From: Pseudisothecium myosuroides
Taxonomy: Eukaryota > Streptophyta > Bryopsida > Hypnales > Lembophyllaceae
Direction of reading: 5' to 3'
Assembly (NCBI GenBank): GCA_951799445.1
Contig: OX637288.1
Location: 10,790,501 to 10,854,500, forward strand
Length of the DNA: 64,000 nucleotides
Of this stretch, positions 22,983 through 35,536 are shown piece after piece (position 1 is the first letter of the stretch; every line of letters begins with the position of its first letter). A program made the translations under genes and the position numbers. The notes under the pieces were generated by a model, which saw only the letters and a list, made by a program, of their open reading frames with translations, was not told where the DNA came from and searched no databases.

Positions 22983-23043
22983 AGCCCTTGGGGAATATAA
23001 TTCTCCACACAATTACGGAGAAAGGCTATTCCCCCAAAGGGCC
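22983..23043. repeat. Inverted repeat / hairpin of about 60 nt
   Basis: CCCTTGGGGAATA and GGAGAAAGGCTATTCCCCCAAAGGG pair over most of their lengths, with ATTCTCC/GGAGAA continuing the stem and a short ACACAATTAC loop. In non-coding DNA; origin unknown. Confidence 0.6.
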
Positions 23044-23437
23044 CACTGCCATACATGATCATTGAATATGACACCTCTTATAGTGGCGCGTTCCAGAATG
23101 CCAATCATTATGGGATATATGAATAGGAATCCTGGAACATTGACTTTGTCGCTCTTTCCCGTTTTCAGTACTCTTTAGCACTCTGCATTCACGTACTAGC
23201 TTTGTTGCATGCAACAAACTCCATATCAATTGCAGTTGGCAACATAAGATGTTATAAAATCACTAAGTTTAAATGAGCATACATCTACAAAGCCTATAAG
23301 AAGTCCACTATCACATTTGAGGGCATCCATTGGGCCATTGATAATTTATTGTGAACGGAGCTTTCTATTTGGCTATGTAGTTTTAACATGGTAAATTATA
23401 CATAATGCAAATTAATATAATCATCATAAAAACATAG

Positions 23438-26400
23438 TGTGGGCGCAAGATTATCCACCCTTGGTAATAGAGCGAACACCGACCAGGTTCTATGCCTTTA
23501 TCTACATTTTTTAATATATGGGGGTGATGTGAGCGCGGTCCACTGTGCCTTCCAAGCAATGGATCTTTTTTGCTAACGTTTCCTAAGTGTCGTGGATGGC
23601 AGCGAATAATTAGAATGCATGTAGTAACTCACAAGGTAACTGCAATGCTCAAGGGTAGCGGTAAAATTCTAACTCTCTAACTATCTATCCTATGTCGAGG
23701 GTAGACTGGGTAGTTGGCGTCATTTCTAACGTCCCTAACTATGTAAAAAGAGGAACCCCTATGTTCCTTCCATGAACCTCTAAGACTATCGTGGGATTTT
23801 AAGACTCCACCTAGAAGTTCTACTCTAAAGACTACTCTAAAGTTTAACTCTTACTCTAATCTTCCCCCTCTAAATGAAACTCTAGGTTTTTACTCTTTTA
23901 ACTTGGGTTTAAATACTCACTACCGACTTTTAACTCTAGGTTTTTACTCCTAATTTAACTCTGAAATTTGTCCTCGGAATTAAACTCTAGGTTTAACTTT
24001 CAACTCTGAGTTTTTACTCCTCTATTCTATTCTAAGTTTTACCTCTAATTCTATGTTCTTATTTCTAACTACTCTAGGATTTACCCTCTAAAGTTAACTC
24101 TAAATTTTCCCTTTTCACTGTAGATTTTTACTCCTAATTTAACTCTAGGTTTTTGACTTTTAACTCTAAATTTTTACTTCTAAAATTAATCCCCAATTTT
24201 AACCTCTAGGTTTGACTCTACGTTTTCACTTTGACTCTAGATTTTTCTACTAACTCTAAAATTTTACTTCTACTTCTAACTTTTAACTTCTACTTTTAGC
24301 TTTTCACTCTCACTTTTTACTCCCCAATTGACTAAAATTTAACCTTTTAATTTAATCTAAACTTTTGACTTTTGACTTTTGACTTCTACTTCCAAATTTA
24401 ATCCTATCGTTTTAATCCTAGATTAGCTCTAAATGTTATCCTCCTAAATTTAATTCCAACTTTCGACCTCTGAATTTTAACTTTCCTAATTAAGATCTTA
24501 ATTTAATCCTAGGTTTTTAACTTGCTATTTGATCTTTAATTTTAATCCTAAATCTTCCCTCTAATATAATCCTAATTCCCGTCCATTGTTTCTTGTGGTT
24601 CACTTTTAATTAAAATTCCCCCGTTCTACCCCCTACCGCTTAACTTAGCCTGACGCGGTCAGTTTACGGTCAAATCTTAATTATAAGATGTTTTCGGAAA
24701 CCTCTATTCCTAATCTATCAACTTTTGAATCTAAACTTCTAATCTACACTAATCTCGGATGCTAATCACGCTCTAAGGGCAGATTAGGGCAATAAATGCT
24801 AATTAGGGAGAAACATCAAAGATTAAATCAAAAACTCACCTCTTCACTACCGGTGTCGGAAATGACTTCGTCCACGTCCACGTGTACATCCTCACGCTCC
24901 ATGGTAGTCTTTGGCTTTGTTTTGAATTTTTCCCAAGCTCACCGCTTATTGAGAAAATATTACAATTTTGATGATCTAAACTCCCTCTTTCCCTTCCTCC
25001 TTTTCTTTTCTTTCTTCCCCTCTCTTCTACACTAGCACTATTCCACCTAAGCTTTTATGAGTCTTATACTATGGTTTCAAACTACGAGAAGGGTTTAAAT
25101 GTTCTTCCTACCCTCTTACACAATTTGCCTTTGTGTCATCCTAATCCTCCTCCCAACGGTCACCACAAATTCTCAAGATTTCCCTCCCTAAGTCTACCTA
25201 GGCTTAGACCTAGGTTACTATTTATCGTCTCTCTCCTTTTTGTTCTCTACTTCATCTCCTTCTTCCTAATCTCCCTCCATTGTTCATGTGTGTATTTGGT
25301 TGGTTAGAATGGAGGTTTCAAGTGTGCGTGCAGGTGTGACATGGAGGGTGCAATTATGTGTGTAGGAGTGATGTGAGGTGTTCGACTCTCTTCCTTCCCT
25401 TCCCTTTGTTCTTTAGTCACAACTTGGAAGTTTGGGAATTTTTGGCCTTGGATCCCCACTGGGTTTAACTGGTTTTCTAAACTAGCTCTACCTCTGATTT
25501 CCTAAACTAGATCTATTACTGACTTCCTAAACTAGAGTTATCACTAGGTTCCTAAACTAGAGTTATCACTAATTTCCTAAACTAAATCTATAACTAATTT
25601 TCTAAACTAGGTCCTGATTAGTGGAGAGTTTTTTCAAACAAAAACCAAAGTTGGGGCCCCGCAGAGCATCATCCCGTTGTGGTCTGAAAATCAGCCATGA
25701 TGCATGTGAGACATGGTCAGTCTAACCAAATCGCAAGACCGGCCAAGTTTGGGGCGCTGGACAGGCAGTGTACAAGCTTGGTCTACCGGCCCTGTACCGG
25801 CTGTCGCTGGGCTCCGTTACTGCAGCTGGGCTCCGTTACTGTAGTTGGCTCCGTTACTGCAGCTGGGCTGGTCCGCTGGCTGGCTGGTCGCTGGGCTGGC
25901 TGGTCCGTTGGCACCACAAAATTTTTAATCACCCCAACGGGTTTCCTTAGGGGAACCCACTTAACCAATAAAAATTGGAGTTTTGGAAAAATTAGTGTTT
26001 GGAGTCAAGGCTTCGCCGTCCGGGGGTTAGGCCCGAGGTTGTGAAGCAAGACGTTCGGCTTAGCAACCACGTATACCAGGGCTAGGTAACTAAACTTGGC
26101 CCACCACTTCCTACTTCATGCTAGACTCTAATATCTTGGAAGCTAAACCCTGGAGGTTTCCACAAAGGTCTTGGAAACTAGACTTTGGAACTAAAACCCG
26201 GGGGAAGTGCAAAGCTTCGCCGTTAAGTTGGTTTTAACACCAACTTTAGGACTTTTTGACACCTCGGGGGTTCAAGGCTTCGCCGTCTACACTTTTAACA
26301 CATATTTTAGGACTTCAACTTGTCACTAGTTCAAAGCTTTGCCGTTTCCAAGGGGGGGTCCACACAACAAGGGGAGTATTAGAAGAAGGTAGAAAAGACA

Positions 26401-28385
26401 AACGTAAAGAACACACGTGGCGAAGCCAAAGCTTCGCCGTCCCGAGGGGGGGTCCACACAACAAGGGGAGTATTAGAAGAAGGTAGGAAAGACAAAGTTA
26501 AAGAACACACTTGACAAAGCCAAAGCTTCGCCGTCCCGAGGGGGGGTCCACACAACAAAGGGAGTATTAGAAGAAGGTAGAAAAGACAAAATTAAAGAAC
26601 ACACTTGACAAAGCCAAAGCTTCGCCGTCCCGAGGGGGGGTCCACACAACAAAGGGAGTATTAGAGGAAGGTGAGAATACACAAGTGAGGAAAACAACAC
26701 GGTTAGGACACGTAAAGACACACAACTTCACAAGCTAAAGGCCCCCCAAAGCGGCATCGCCAAGGTACGGTGGAGGGTGACTTTAGGATTAGGACAAGAC
26801 ACCAAAAGACTCCTAAACTCACAAGTTAGATCACAAAGGAACTACAAGAGAGAGATGAGGACTCTTAACTCGTAACAAAGGTATAACAAACGCACGAGAA
26901 GTACACAAGGCAAGATAGAAGGACCCCCTAAGGACCTTCAAAGCTTGAAATCTAGCAACAACGGAGCAAAAAGTGCTCCAAAAACACCGTAGAGGTTTTT
27001 GGCTTCAAACGCCAAAATATCCAAAGCAAATTGGACCCACGGACCCAAACAAAAGTGAGGGGGTGTTTTAGAGAGAGAAATGGGGCCCTTATATAGGTTT
27101 CCCAAGGGCTCACCCCTCTCTCTAAAGCTCTAAGGTAACCTTATCAACGGGGATTTTCATCCTCATCCTCAAAGATTTTCATCCTACATCCTAAATTTCT
27201 ACTTCTACCATCTATGCTGGACCAACATCCTAACTTTTGGAGATTAGCTCCAATCGTCGAACGGATTGCGCCGTTGGATCCAGAACGCCGTGTTTAGTCC
27301 TAGATCCTCCTACCCCCCGTACCGAGGCCAAAAAACCCATCGTAGGCTAATTTAGTTTAAAAACCAAATCGTGGTAAAATCCTAGATCTTGGGGGTCTCC
27401 TATTTTGAGAAATGTGAATAGCCTAGGGTCTCCGGTAGGTGCGAGAGAGTCGGGAAGGACTTTTGGTTGACTTCGTTTCGCCATCGTATGGTCCCGGAAT
27501 GCCGGTCAACGTGGCGGGGACCCCGCCACGTGGTTAATTCCCGAGGAATCTCGCCAGTTCGGGTACTTGCCGCTATCGGAATGTCGTGAAACTTCACGGA
27601 GCGCATTATTAACATAAAACAAGCTAGTCTAATTTTTAGTGAGATTTTATTGTACCCTGGATAATTTCCATAAAATTCCCGTTAGAAGTTAGGAGGGTTG
27701 ACCACCCGGAAAAAGGTTCTTCTGCAAGTCGGAAGATGCCGGGATTTTTCACGTGACCTCTCAGGAAGTTGCATGAAAGACGTGCGGGTGTGTTCCGTAC
27801 CTGGCACGATTGGTCAATGGAGATTTAAACTGGACATCTCCTTGAATCAGCGACGGTGCGGGAATCTTCTGCAGGTAGAGGAATCTTGGCGAACTGATTT
27901 CGCCGTTGGACTCCTGGCATGGGATTCACCTTAGAACACCATCCTTGGGCTGTAGATTCCTCCACGGGCCCGGTCTTGTGTGAGTGGCTCCTGCATGCTA
28001 ACAATCGGGATTTTGGGAATTCGTCGATCTAATGGGGAATTCTAAATCTAACTCTAGGACCCGACCTAGTGGCCTCGCTGTGGATCCTTCGGACCGACCT
28101 AGCCATGAATCGCCACATTCATGGTGGGATTTAGCCCTTTTGGGGCTGTGTGACTCGAATCCTCCAAATCTAACCTTTTCGTTATTTCTACACTATTTTA
28201 GGCAAGGTTTGGGGGATTCTAAGTAAGAAACACAAATCTAGACCAAATACTATAATGGGTATGACACAACCCTATTTCGGTTCTACACTCTTTTTATGGA
28301 TTTTTCTATACTTTTATCAACTTTAAATTGCAAATTTCCAAAAAAATAATTCTACGAGTCCCAAGTGACAAATTGGGAGCTCACT
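23438..28385 (-). mobile_element. Giant solo LTR (copy B), 4.95 kb
   Basis: Closely similar to copy A over its whole length: same TGTGGGC start, same pyrimidine-biased stretch, GCTTCGCCGT units, TATA-like box (about 27089) and same final 500 bp. Flanks are CATAG on the left and, allowing one change in the last LTR base, TATAG on the right, a 4-of-5 target duplication. Inserted independently of copy A, because flanks differ. It has more GCTTCGCCGT units than A and lacks A's long GGCTGG part, having instead CTGGGCTCCGTTACTG repeats near 25800-25900. Confidence 0.8.
26205..26660. repeat. 97-bp tandem units with AAAGCTTCGCCGT in LTR B
   Basis: Cores at about 26211, 26275, 26331, 26428, 26522 and 26619; the last three are near-identical head-to-tail units of about 97 bp that include a G-run, GGTCCACACAACAA and GGAGTATTAGAAGAAGG. 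The near-identity shows recent expansion relative to copy A, which has only two units of this length. Confidence 0.85.
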
Positions 28386-28840
28386 TATAGCCATATATTT
28401 TTCAATATGGCGTAGATTATTAGGGTTTAGGGTTTATTTTAAATTATAATAGTAGGCAAATCACTTGCACCTTTAAGTGTCTTCCTTCATCTACGGTTTT
28501 ACTTGTTTATAGAGAACTATGAAGTGCATTTGGTGGGTTCAAGGTAATGTATTAGACAAATTTGATAATCCTCATACGTAGTACAAAATAAAATAAATAA
28601 CTACTAAAAGATCGCATGGATCTCAAAAGACATTGAAGAAAAGGTGAAATATTGGAGGACTAAAACCAAGAAGAATGTTCTAAAAATGGAGAGTATTTCA
28701 AAGACAAGAGACACAATGGATAGTACACTGGAAATAGATACGGAATTTAATCCCTAAAAAGTATGCATCAAATCATTTCTGTTGTAATATATGAATAGGA
28801 ATGCATTACATTTGAATTACATTGAAAAATGTGGCCATGC
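28386..28840. other. Spacer, nothing recognised
   Basis: AT-rich DNA between LTR B and the SWIM pseudogene. It contains two tandem TTTAGGG-like units at about 28428-28445 and a small inverted repeat CCATAT...ATATGG at 28391-28411. No coding region seen. Confidence 0.45.
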
Positions 28841-29816
28841 CTATTCTGGAAGTGTGATCATTCCAGCCCAAACTAGTAGTACCTTCAACTCATTGAAGCT
28901 ATAACTTGGTGCATGAATGAATTTATCTTCGTTGACATCCATCTTGCAGAAGTACCTGTACAAATAGTACAAGTGTTTGCAATTCACGTATTGCTGTCGA
29001 CCTCCAATAGCGGAAATTGCCATATTTACAAAGTCTGGGCACGTGCATGTGGGGAATTGGCCCATGGTAACTCGATATGCATTTTTATTAGAGTCTGACC
29101 CTGTCTCTAACTCTACAATTGCACCAAGGCCTGGGAAAGGGAGTAGTGTTAATCCTACAATTTGCCCTCTAACGTTACCTGCACTTTCCCACTTGTTCCA
29201 GTGTTCCGCAGTAGTTGCGTTTGCAATCCTTCGAATGGCTCTGCTATTCCTCACTGTTGGATACACACCAAAGTTTTGCGGTGGAGGTTGGTCATACACA
29301 ATAGGTCTGAAAATCTTTGACATGCTGAACAATCAACGTGGTGACAGTATGGGTCGTTCTTGGAGGCGAAATCCTGCATGCTGCAGCAACAATGTCTCTT
29401 CTCGGTTTAGGTTAGTTCCCGACAAAACAGGCCAAACCTCCGGCATCTCCGGCCACTCGAGAACCCACTTTCGCTTTGTACCTTTCACGCATCGTTCGAT
29501 ATCATCCCAACAGAACCAGAAATCAACCACCACCTCCCGCTTACTCCCATACTCTTCTTTTCTACCACGGAAGGTGGGAGCTGGAGTTCCCTTCTTCCCT
29601 TTTGCAATCTTGCTGATGCACTTGATGTTGGATCTTTGTTGTTGAGCTTGACATCTCGCGTTGGATTTGTGGTTGATTCTTGCAATGTGCCATTTTGATG
29701 TATCATAGTCGCTTTCAAATGCTACTGTAACATGTTGAGAAGTATTTGCTTGAGGTTGTTTACCTTTATCTCTAGAAGACTGAGCAGCACTTGTATTGGA
29801 CCTTGTTCTCACACGT
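28841..29816 (-). pseudogene. SWIM zinc-finger protein, 5'-truncated
   Basis: On the minus strand the frame runs from the LTR C border to the stop at 28841, with one in-frame TGA at 29335-29333 (one C-to-T step from CGA). The N-terminal part is Ser/Gln-rich, then Lys/Arg-rich, with a Trp-rich segment (WFCWDDIE, KWVLEWPEMP). After the stop, the remaining 163 codons hold CTC followed by 19 residues and CKH (residues 96-120 of that part), a complete CxC-x(n)-CxH SWIM finger. SWIM fingers bind DNA or proteins and occur in MULE and related transposases and FAR1-type factors. I cannot tell which group this belongs to. The 5' end was lost when LTR C inserted at 29817. Confidence 0.65.
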
Positions 29817-32800
29817 TGTGAGCCCCAAGGTTGTCACCTGGAACTCAGAGTATAAAATTTTTTGCTTTTTACTCATATTTATGAGTAAATTGTTATCAAA
29901 TTGACCAGTTATACTACTTTGTGGATAATTGAGACAGAATGATGCCTGTGGACATGAAAACTCCAAAAGCATCAAAAGCATTCAAATCTATACTCTCTAT
30001 TAAGTTCTAGCAGTAGAAACGGGTAAATAAGGTTCAAAATGGGGAATTGGTAAAGTCTAATTCCAATCTACACCCAAATCTTTACATACCGCTAGAATTT
30101 ACAAAGGGTTTTTACTACGAAGATGCTTACAATTAGTAAATTGGCTAAAAATAGTAAATGAAGGTCGTGAGGATTTGCCAATAACTTAGAAACCCACGAG
30201 GGGAGATTGGGTAGAAAAATGAGCTTAAAAGAAAAGATTGGTAAATACTTGGCCCGCAGGACTTTTTAAAGCCAAAATCGGTGGAAATCACGAGGAGGCA
30301 ACCGCAACATGGAGAGAGGTGTTTCTAGCTTAGAAACATGCCAGGAGCGTAATGGAGAAGACGGATTGCCAAGATTCCCTCATACGAGAAAGATTCCTTT
30401 GCAAAAGAATTAAAATCAGGCATTGGGAATTTGTTTCTCCTTGGATAAGTACCAGTTCGATTTGGAACTTTGCAGGATGGATTTGGGAACTTCTTAGAGG
30501 CCGCCCAAATTATTTCGTAATTTTCCAAATGGCAGAACATGACTCCATGGGAAGTCAACCGAAATTACCACGGATTAAGAAAATCATATAAATTAATCTG
30601 GTAATGGTAAAATCCCACTAAAAATTAGAGTAGGTTGTTTTAGTTTAAATAAGAGCCTAATCAAGTTTCGCGACATTCCGACATCGGTAACTACCCGAAC
30701 TGACGGCGCTAACGGAATTTAACGAAATTCCAAAACATTCCGCGGATTGACCGGCAAATCACGTGCGAGCAGAGTCCAAATTAAGTCAACAGAGACTCTT
30801 TTCTGACATACTCGGACCTTCCGGACAACCCTGGCTAGTCAAAATTAGCAAAAATTATAAACTCCAAGAGTTAGATTTTCCACCTTTTTCACTAGGTTGG
30901 AAAACACTATCTTTTACGAAGAAAATCGACTTAGGAGTAGGGGGTTAGAGGGTCCCTAGACTATAACGGGCCTTCTGAAGCCAACGCCGCAGACCGTTTC
31001 TTAATCGGAGCTTTTCTCCAAAAGATATAGCCCATTCAGCTGTAGGGTAAAATTAGGCGTAGTAATTTGTAGTTTTGATTTACTTAGATATTATTTTAGT
31101 TTACTTAGATATTAGTTAGAGTAAAAGGAGGTAAATGGGAGCCCCGAAAACGTATAAAAGGGCTCCCACCGACTCCCTTTGCACCCCTTTTCTTCATTTT
31201 CTTGTTTTTGAGCCGACACGAGGCTCTGTGTTTCCGCTTTGTATTTTGCCAAAACCGTTGGCAATTGTTGAGTTTTTGGTCTGGAACCAAAAACCTTGTC
31301 TTTTTTATGCATTTGGAGTATTAACTCCCTTTTTGTTTGATTTTGGTGCAATTCAAAGGACGTTGGGGTCCCTTTGAACCACTGCTAACACGTGTTTTGC
31401 ACTTATCTTTTGCATTTTGATTTTAATACTAACCCCGGGTACATTCCAACCGGATCTCGGCGCCGCCGGTAGTTGGAATCCCCTTGATTTGTGTTTTTGA
31501 GTCCGTTGTCTACTAACCAACTTCTCACCGAGCTTTTTTGGTGAGGAATTTCACACTTTTTGAGTGTTGCAAATTCCCCCTGAAGCCTAGACGTTGGAAG
31601 AAGTGATCTAAAGTCTTTTTATGTTATTTAGAGTGAGTTGGGTGAGAACCAACCCTCCTACTAACCACTAAGTGAGATTTGTCCGGAATTTGGGGCCATA
31701 CCCTCAATACGGCGAAGCTTCACTTCTAGATACAATTTTTTAGTACTAACATCTTCAAGTTAAGGTTGTTTTGTCACCCCTTGGTGAGGATACCCCCCAA
31801 GACGGCGAAGCTTCGCTCCTAGATACATGTTTCTTTTACTCATATTTTTTTCAAATTCAAGCCATTTTTTCAACCTTCGGAGGGAATGCCCTCCAAGACG
31901 GCGAAGCTTCACCTCTGACTAGAATTTTAGAAACTATACAAAAGCCATAAAAAGAGTGGTGTGAGTTCCTTTTTAAAAATAGCCCAGGTCCTTCAAAATT
32001 CCAACTTAGTTTTTAAGTTAAAAGGGTCCCCTGAGGGACCCCAATTTGTGGCTAAGCAACGGCCAGAGTTAATTAGTAAAAACCAGAGCCAGTAAAGGCT
32101 GGTTACTCACCGAAATCCGAACCAGTGAAGACATCCAGCAGTGACCGTCTGGTCTGCCCTCAAGAATCGAACAGATCATCAAGGAAGCAGCCCAAAGGAA
32201 GCAGCTCGGAAGGCCTCCACCGTGGTAAGACCATTAATCAAGGAGATTAAAAGGGAGGTAACTCTCAATTAATTTGTGATTGTGTGTACCGATAAGTGAA
32301 CCCAGCCAGGCCTCCATTAAGTACGGCCTGGGCAGGTCGAGTGGGATCCAGAGTGTCTTTTTTCTCAGTTAATCAACGAGGGATCCTTAATTAGGGGTCA
32401 GTCACCAAGGGATAGGCCTAAAAGGAAAAAATAGAATTAACAAAAATAAGAATTCTCAGAGGAGAAGAATTCGGTTCTGAGACCCTTCTTTGGAAGCCAG
32501 ACCGAGTGATTCCTGGTCGACTGAATCAGGACATAGGGGGCTTTGAGGTCAGTATTAAAGAGGATACGAATAACGAAAAATCTTAACTCTGAGATCAAGC
32601 CAGAAGAAAATAGTCCAGTTAACGAGTGGACCTTGATAAAAAAAATTGATTAAAATTGTTAATCTGTTAGGAAAACCGATTTGAAAAGGGACTCAGCAAC
32701 CAGAGACTCACCAACTAAAAAGATCAGCAATCAATCCAGTCCTAATCAAGCCCAAAATTTCAGTCACTCACTTGAATAAGTCACTCCAGCCATTAAGGTT

Positions 32801-35370
32801 TCTTACTGAGAATCAGTTAAGTGGAGAAGGTCGATTCTGATAAGGACCTGGTTGTGAATTCCAGAGCATTGAACTAAAAGGGATCAGTCAGGCCTTGGTC
32901 AAATTATTGACCATATCACTTGCTACACAGAGTGTGGTTCTCCTTCAGATCTTGCTGAAAACAACTCGTTGGGCAAAACTAAACCAGAACTCAAGAAAAA
33001 TTGTCGCTTATCTTTGGTACCAGCACACTCGCAACAAGTTTCAAGGAAGTAAAGTGGAGATCAAGAAATACTATAAGCTTGGTGGAAGAAGTGGAAGAAG
33101 GGGAGGCCCAAAAAGTCAAGGTAAGTCACTTTTTGAATTTAAAAACTCATGCTTTGACATAATTTAGAATATAATCCAAAGTCAACAAATAAAAAACGAA
33201 ATAAGAGTGATTTAAGTAGGATTCTAGAAACTAGTTAATTTTAGAGGAGACTTAGAAACCATTTAGTGACTAAAATTTGACTCCCTTAATAGTCCAACTA
33301 ATATTCTAAAGTTTAGATTTTCTCCAAGATTCTTCTTTGAAAAAATAAAGACTTTAGTGGAAAGAAAGAATATCATCATAGGAAAAGATAAGGGACAATA
33401 AAAAATATTTTAGAAGTAGTTAGACCATAGAAAATTTAGAATAATTCCCATTTGCTAAATTTGACTTACAAAATATTTTAGATCATTTAGAATTTGGATT
33501 TGCCTTAGATAAAATCAAAGCCTTAGAAAACAAAATAGTGAAAATTATAAAAGCCCAAACCACCCAAAATTAGAATAGAAATGGTAAACCAAAATTGAAA
33601 GAGTTAGAGGAAATTTCACAATACAACCATAGAATCTTAAATTAGGAGAAAATTAGGACATTTGAAACAAAGGTAGTGGGAAAAAATCAACATTAAGTTA
33701 ACAAGGAAATTAGCTAATTACGATTGGGACAAGGAAATGGTAATTGTGGTATAACCACTAATTAACCCATTCTTTCCAAATATCAAAGATCGAACATAAG
33801 AAAAAGTGGAGGGAGCGCACAACCGGAGGATGGACTTCATAAACCAAATGGAGCATGACACCATCGACGACTTCAAGGTATGTGCCTAATTTTCACTCTT
33901 TAATCGTGTTTTGATTTTCAATTAAGTTTTAATTGCTTTACAAACCTAGAGCCAAAAGTAGGATTTAGGATCAGACATTAAGAGCATTTAATTAGTAGAA
34001 CTAGAATTCAAAATTACTTAGGAAATCCTCTTAGCTTTCCAAAAAGATATTACACACAAAATTCCGATTTAAATTGAGAAAATAGTGAGAGATTGAACCC
34101 CACATAAGAAACAAATTGAATTAGGAAAAAATAGTCCAAAATAATAATCCAAAAGAGTCTAGGATTTAAATTAGAATAACAAATTTAGAAGCAAATCACA
34201 ACGTTAGAAATTTAAAATAGAATCTCACAAAAAGATTAACCTCAAGTTAATTTTTCCCTTCCAAAGTAAATAAGAATTAGGTGAAATCTAATTTCACCTA
34301 AACAACCTTTACTTTGGATTAAAAATATTAACTTAGGTTTTAACCTTCCAAATTAGTTTAACCAAACCAGTAGAAATCGAAAAGAATTTAACCATCGGAA
34401 TTTTACTTCAACGTGTAGTAAAATTGATTAACAATTTAACTTAGGAATTAACGGAAAGAATTATTGGAAATAGAGCCAAAAATAATTGAAAGTTATATTT
34501 ATCTCACAAAGAGGTAAAAACCTAGGGTAAATTTTAATGAATCGTTAAAACGGTCAAAATTTACCCACGAATTTTTAACTTTAGATCAAATAATTGAACT
34601 TTGAGCGGAAGTAAAAAAACGAAAAGTAGAATAATTTAACGAAATTAGATAAAAGTTAGAGTAAATTTTGAGGAACCGTTAATCGGTCAACATTTACTAA
34701 AACTTTTAACTTTAAGTAATTGAACTCTTACCAAAAGTAAGAAAATTAGAGAAACGTTAAAATAATTTACCAAGAGGAGTAAAAACCTCAAGGTAAATTT
34801 TGATCAAAACTTACTAAACCTTTTTAACTTTAATAGTTGAATTTTTAACGAAGATAGAAAACCTTAGTAAAAGTTAAAATAATTTTAAAAACCTAGGGTA
34901 AATTTTGATGAACCGATAAATCGGTCAAAATTTACCAATTACCTTGGAAGTTTGAATTAATCTTTAAATCTTTAACCAAATTAGAAGACTCATAGTAGGA
35001 ACTAGATAGAGGTTGATTAACAAAGGAAAAATAGAATAACTACTAGAATTTGATAGAAAAGTGAGATTACAGTTACAATAACCCATATTAGATTAGAACC
35101 CATATAATCTTTGAAAGCAAGTCACTTTAAACCAAAAGTTAGGCAACATTAAACATTTAGAAAAGAATTAACGTGTTAAGATAGAAAAAAACCTTCGAAT
35201 TAGATCAAAACTTCTATCTAACTTCTACTTAGTCACTCACGTTGTGGTAAAAAAGCTCCATTGCTTGGAAGGCAGCTCGTTTACTACAGCCAATCACCCA
35301 TAGACTTAGATTACTCATAGAACCTAGTTTGTGCATGTTAGAATCTAGGGTGGGATTCCAAACACTCACA
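29817..35370 (+). mobile_element. Giant LTR (copy C), 5.55 kb, 5' LTR of a partial element
   Basis: It starts TGTGAGCCCCAAGGTTGTCA, matching the inverted end of copies A and B (TGTGAGCTCCCAATTTGTCA), and ends ...AACACTCACA. A TATA box (TATAAAAG, 31153) lies 1.34 kb from the start, as in A and B. GGCGAAGCTT units are at about 31711, 31803 and 31900. The flanks (CACGT left, TTATT right) do not match; the right flank continues with a primer-site-like sequence. So this is not a solo LTR but a 5' LTR with some internal region attached. The 3' LTR is not in the window, or was deleted. A stretch at about 32050-33140 has no obvious match in A or B. Confidence 0.7.
31153..31160 (+). promoter_or_regulatory. 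TATA box of giant LTR C
   Basis: TATAAAAG preceded by GC-rich sequence and followed 30-40 bp downstream by a CACC/CTCCC stretch; equivalent boxes (TATATAAGGGCCCC, minus strand) occur in copies A and B at the same distance from the LTR start. Likely the retrotransposon promoter; U3 would then be about 1.3 kb and R-U5 about 4 kb. Confidence 0.55.
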
Positions 35371-35373
35371 TTA

Positions 35374-35393
35374 TTGGCGTGTCTGCCGGGAGT
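35374..35393 (+). promoter_or_regulatory. Primer-binding-site-like sequence after LTR C
   Basis: Three bases after the LTR end lies TTGGCGTGTCTGCCGGGAG. Many plant Ty3 elements have TGGCGCCGTTGCCGGGG here, complementary to the 3' end of tRNA-Asp. The match is good at both ends and poor in the middle, so the tRNA is uncertain. It fixes LTR C as a 5' LTR in plus orientation. Confidence 0.5.
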
Positions 35394-35536
35394 TTAGACA
35401 CTTGAATTCAAAAGTCTAGACTTCTCAAAGCAGCGATTTAGTTTTTGTACCTGTCAGACACATTATTGGTGCAAATTTAGATTTTTCCCTCTAAAAATCT
35501 GAACTAATCTAAAGGTGACATAGGACCTGAGTCCAA

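Noticed and set aside
9820..23437. A and B as 5' and 3' LTRs of one 23-kb element
   Set aside because: Each has its own target duplication (CCTTC; CATAG/TATAG), and the region between contains a separate CACTA element and host-like gene, not gag-pol.
28425..28448. TTTAGGG tandem next to LTR B
   Set aside because: Only two units; too short to be an interstitial telomere.
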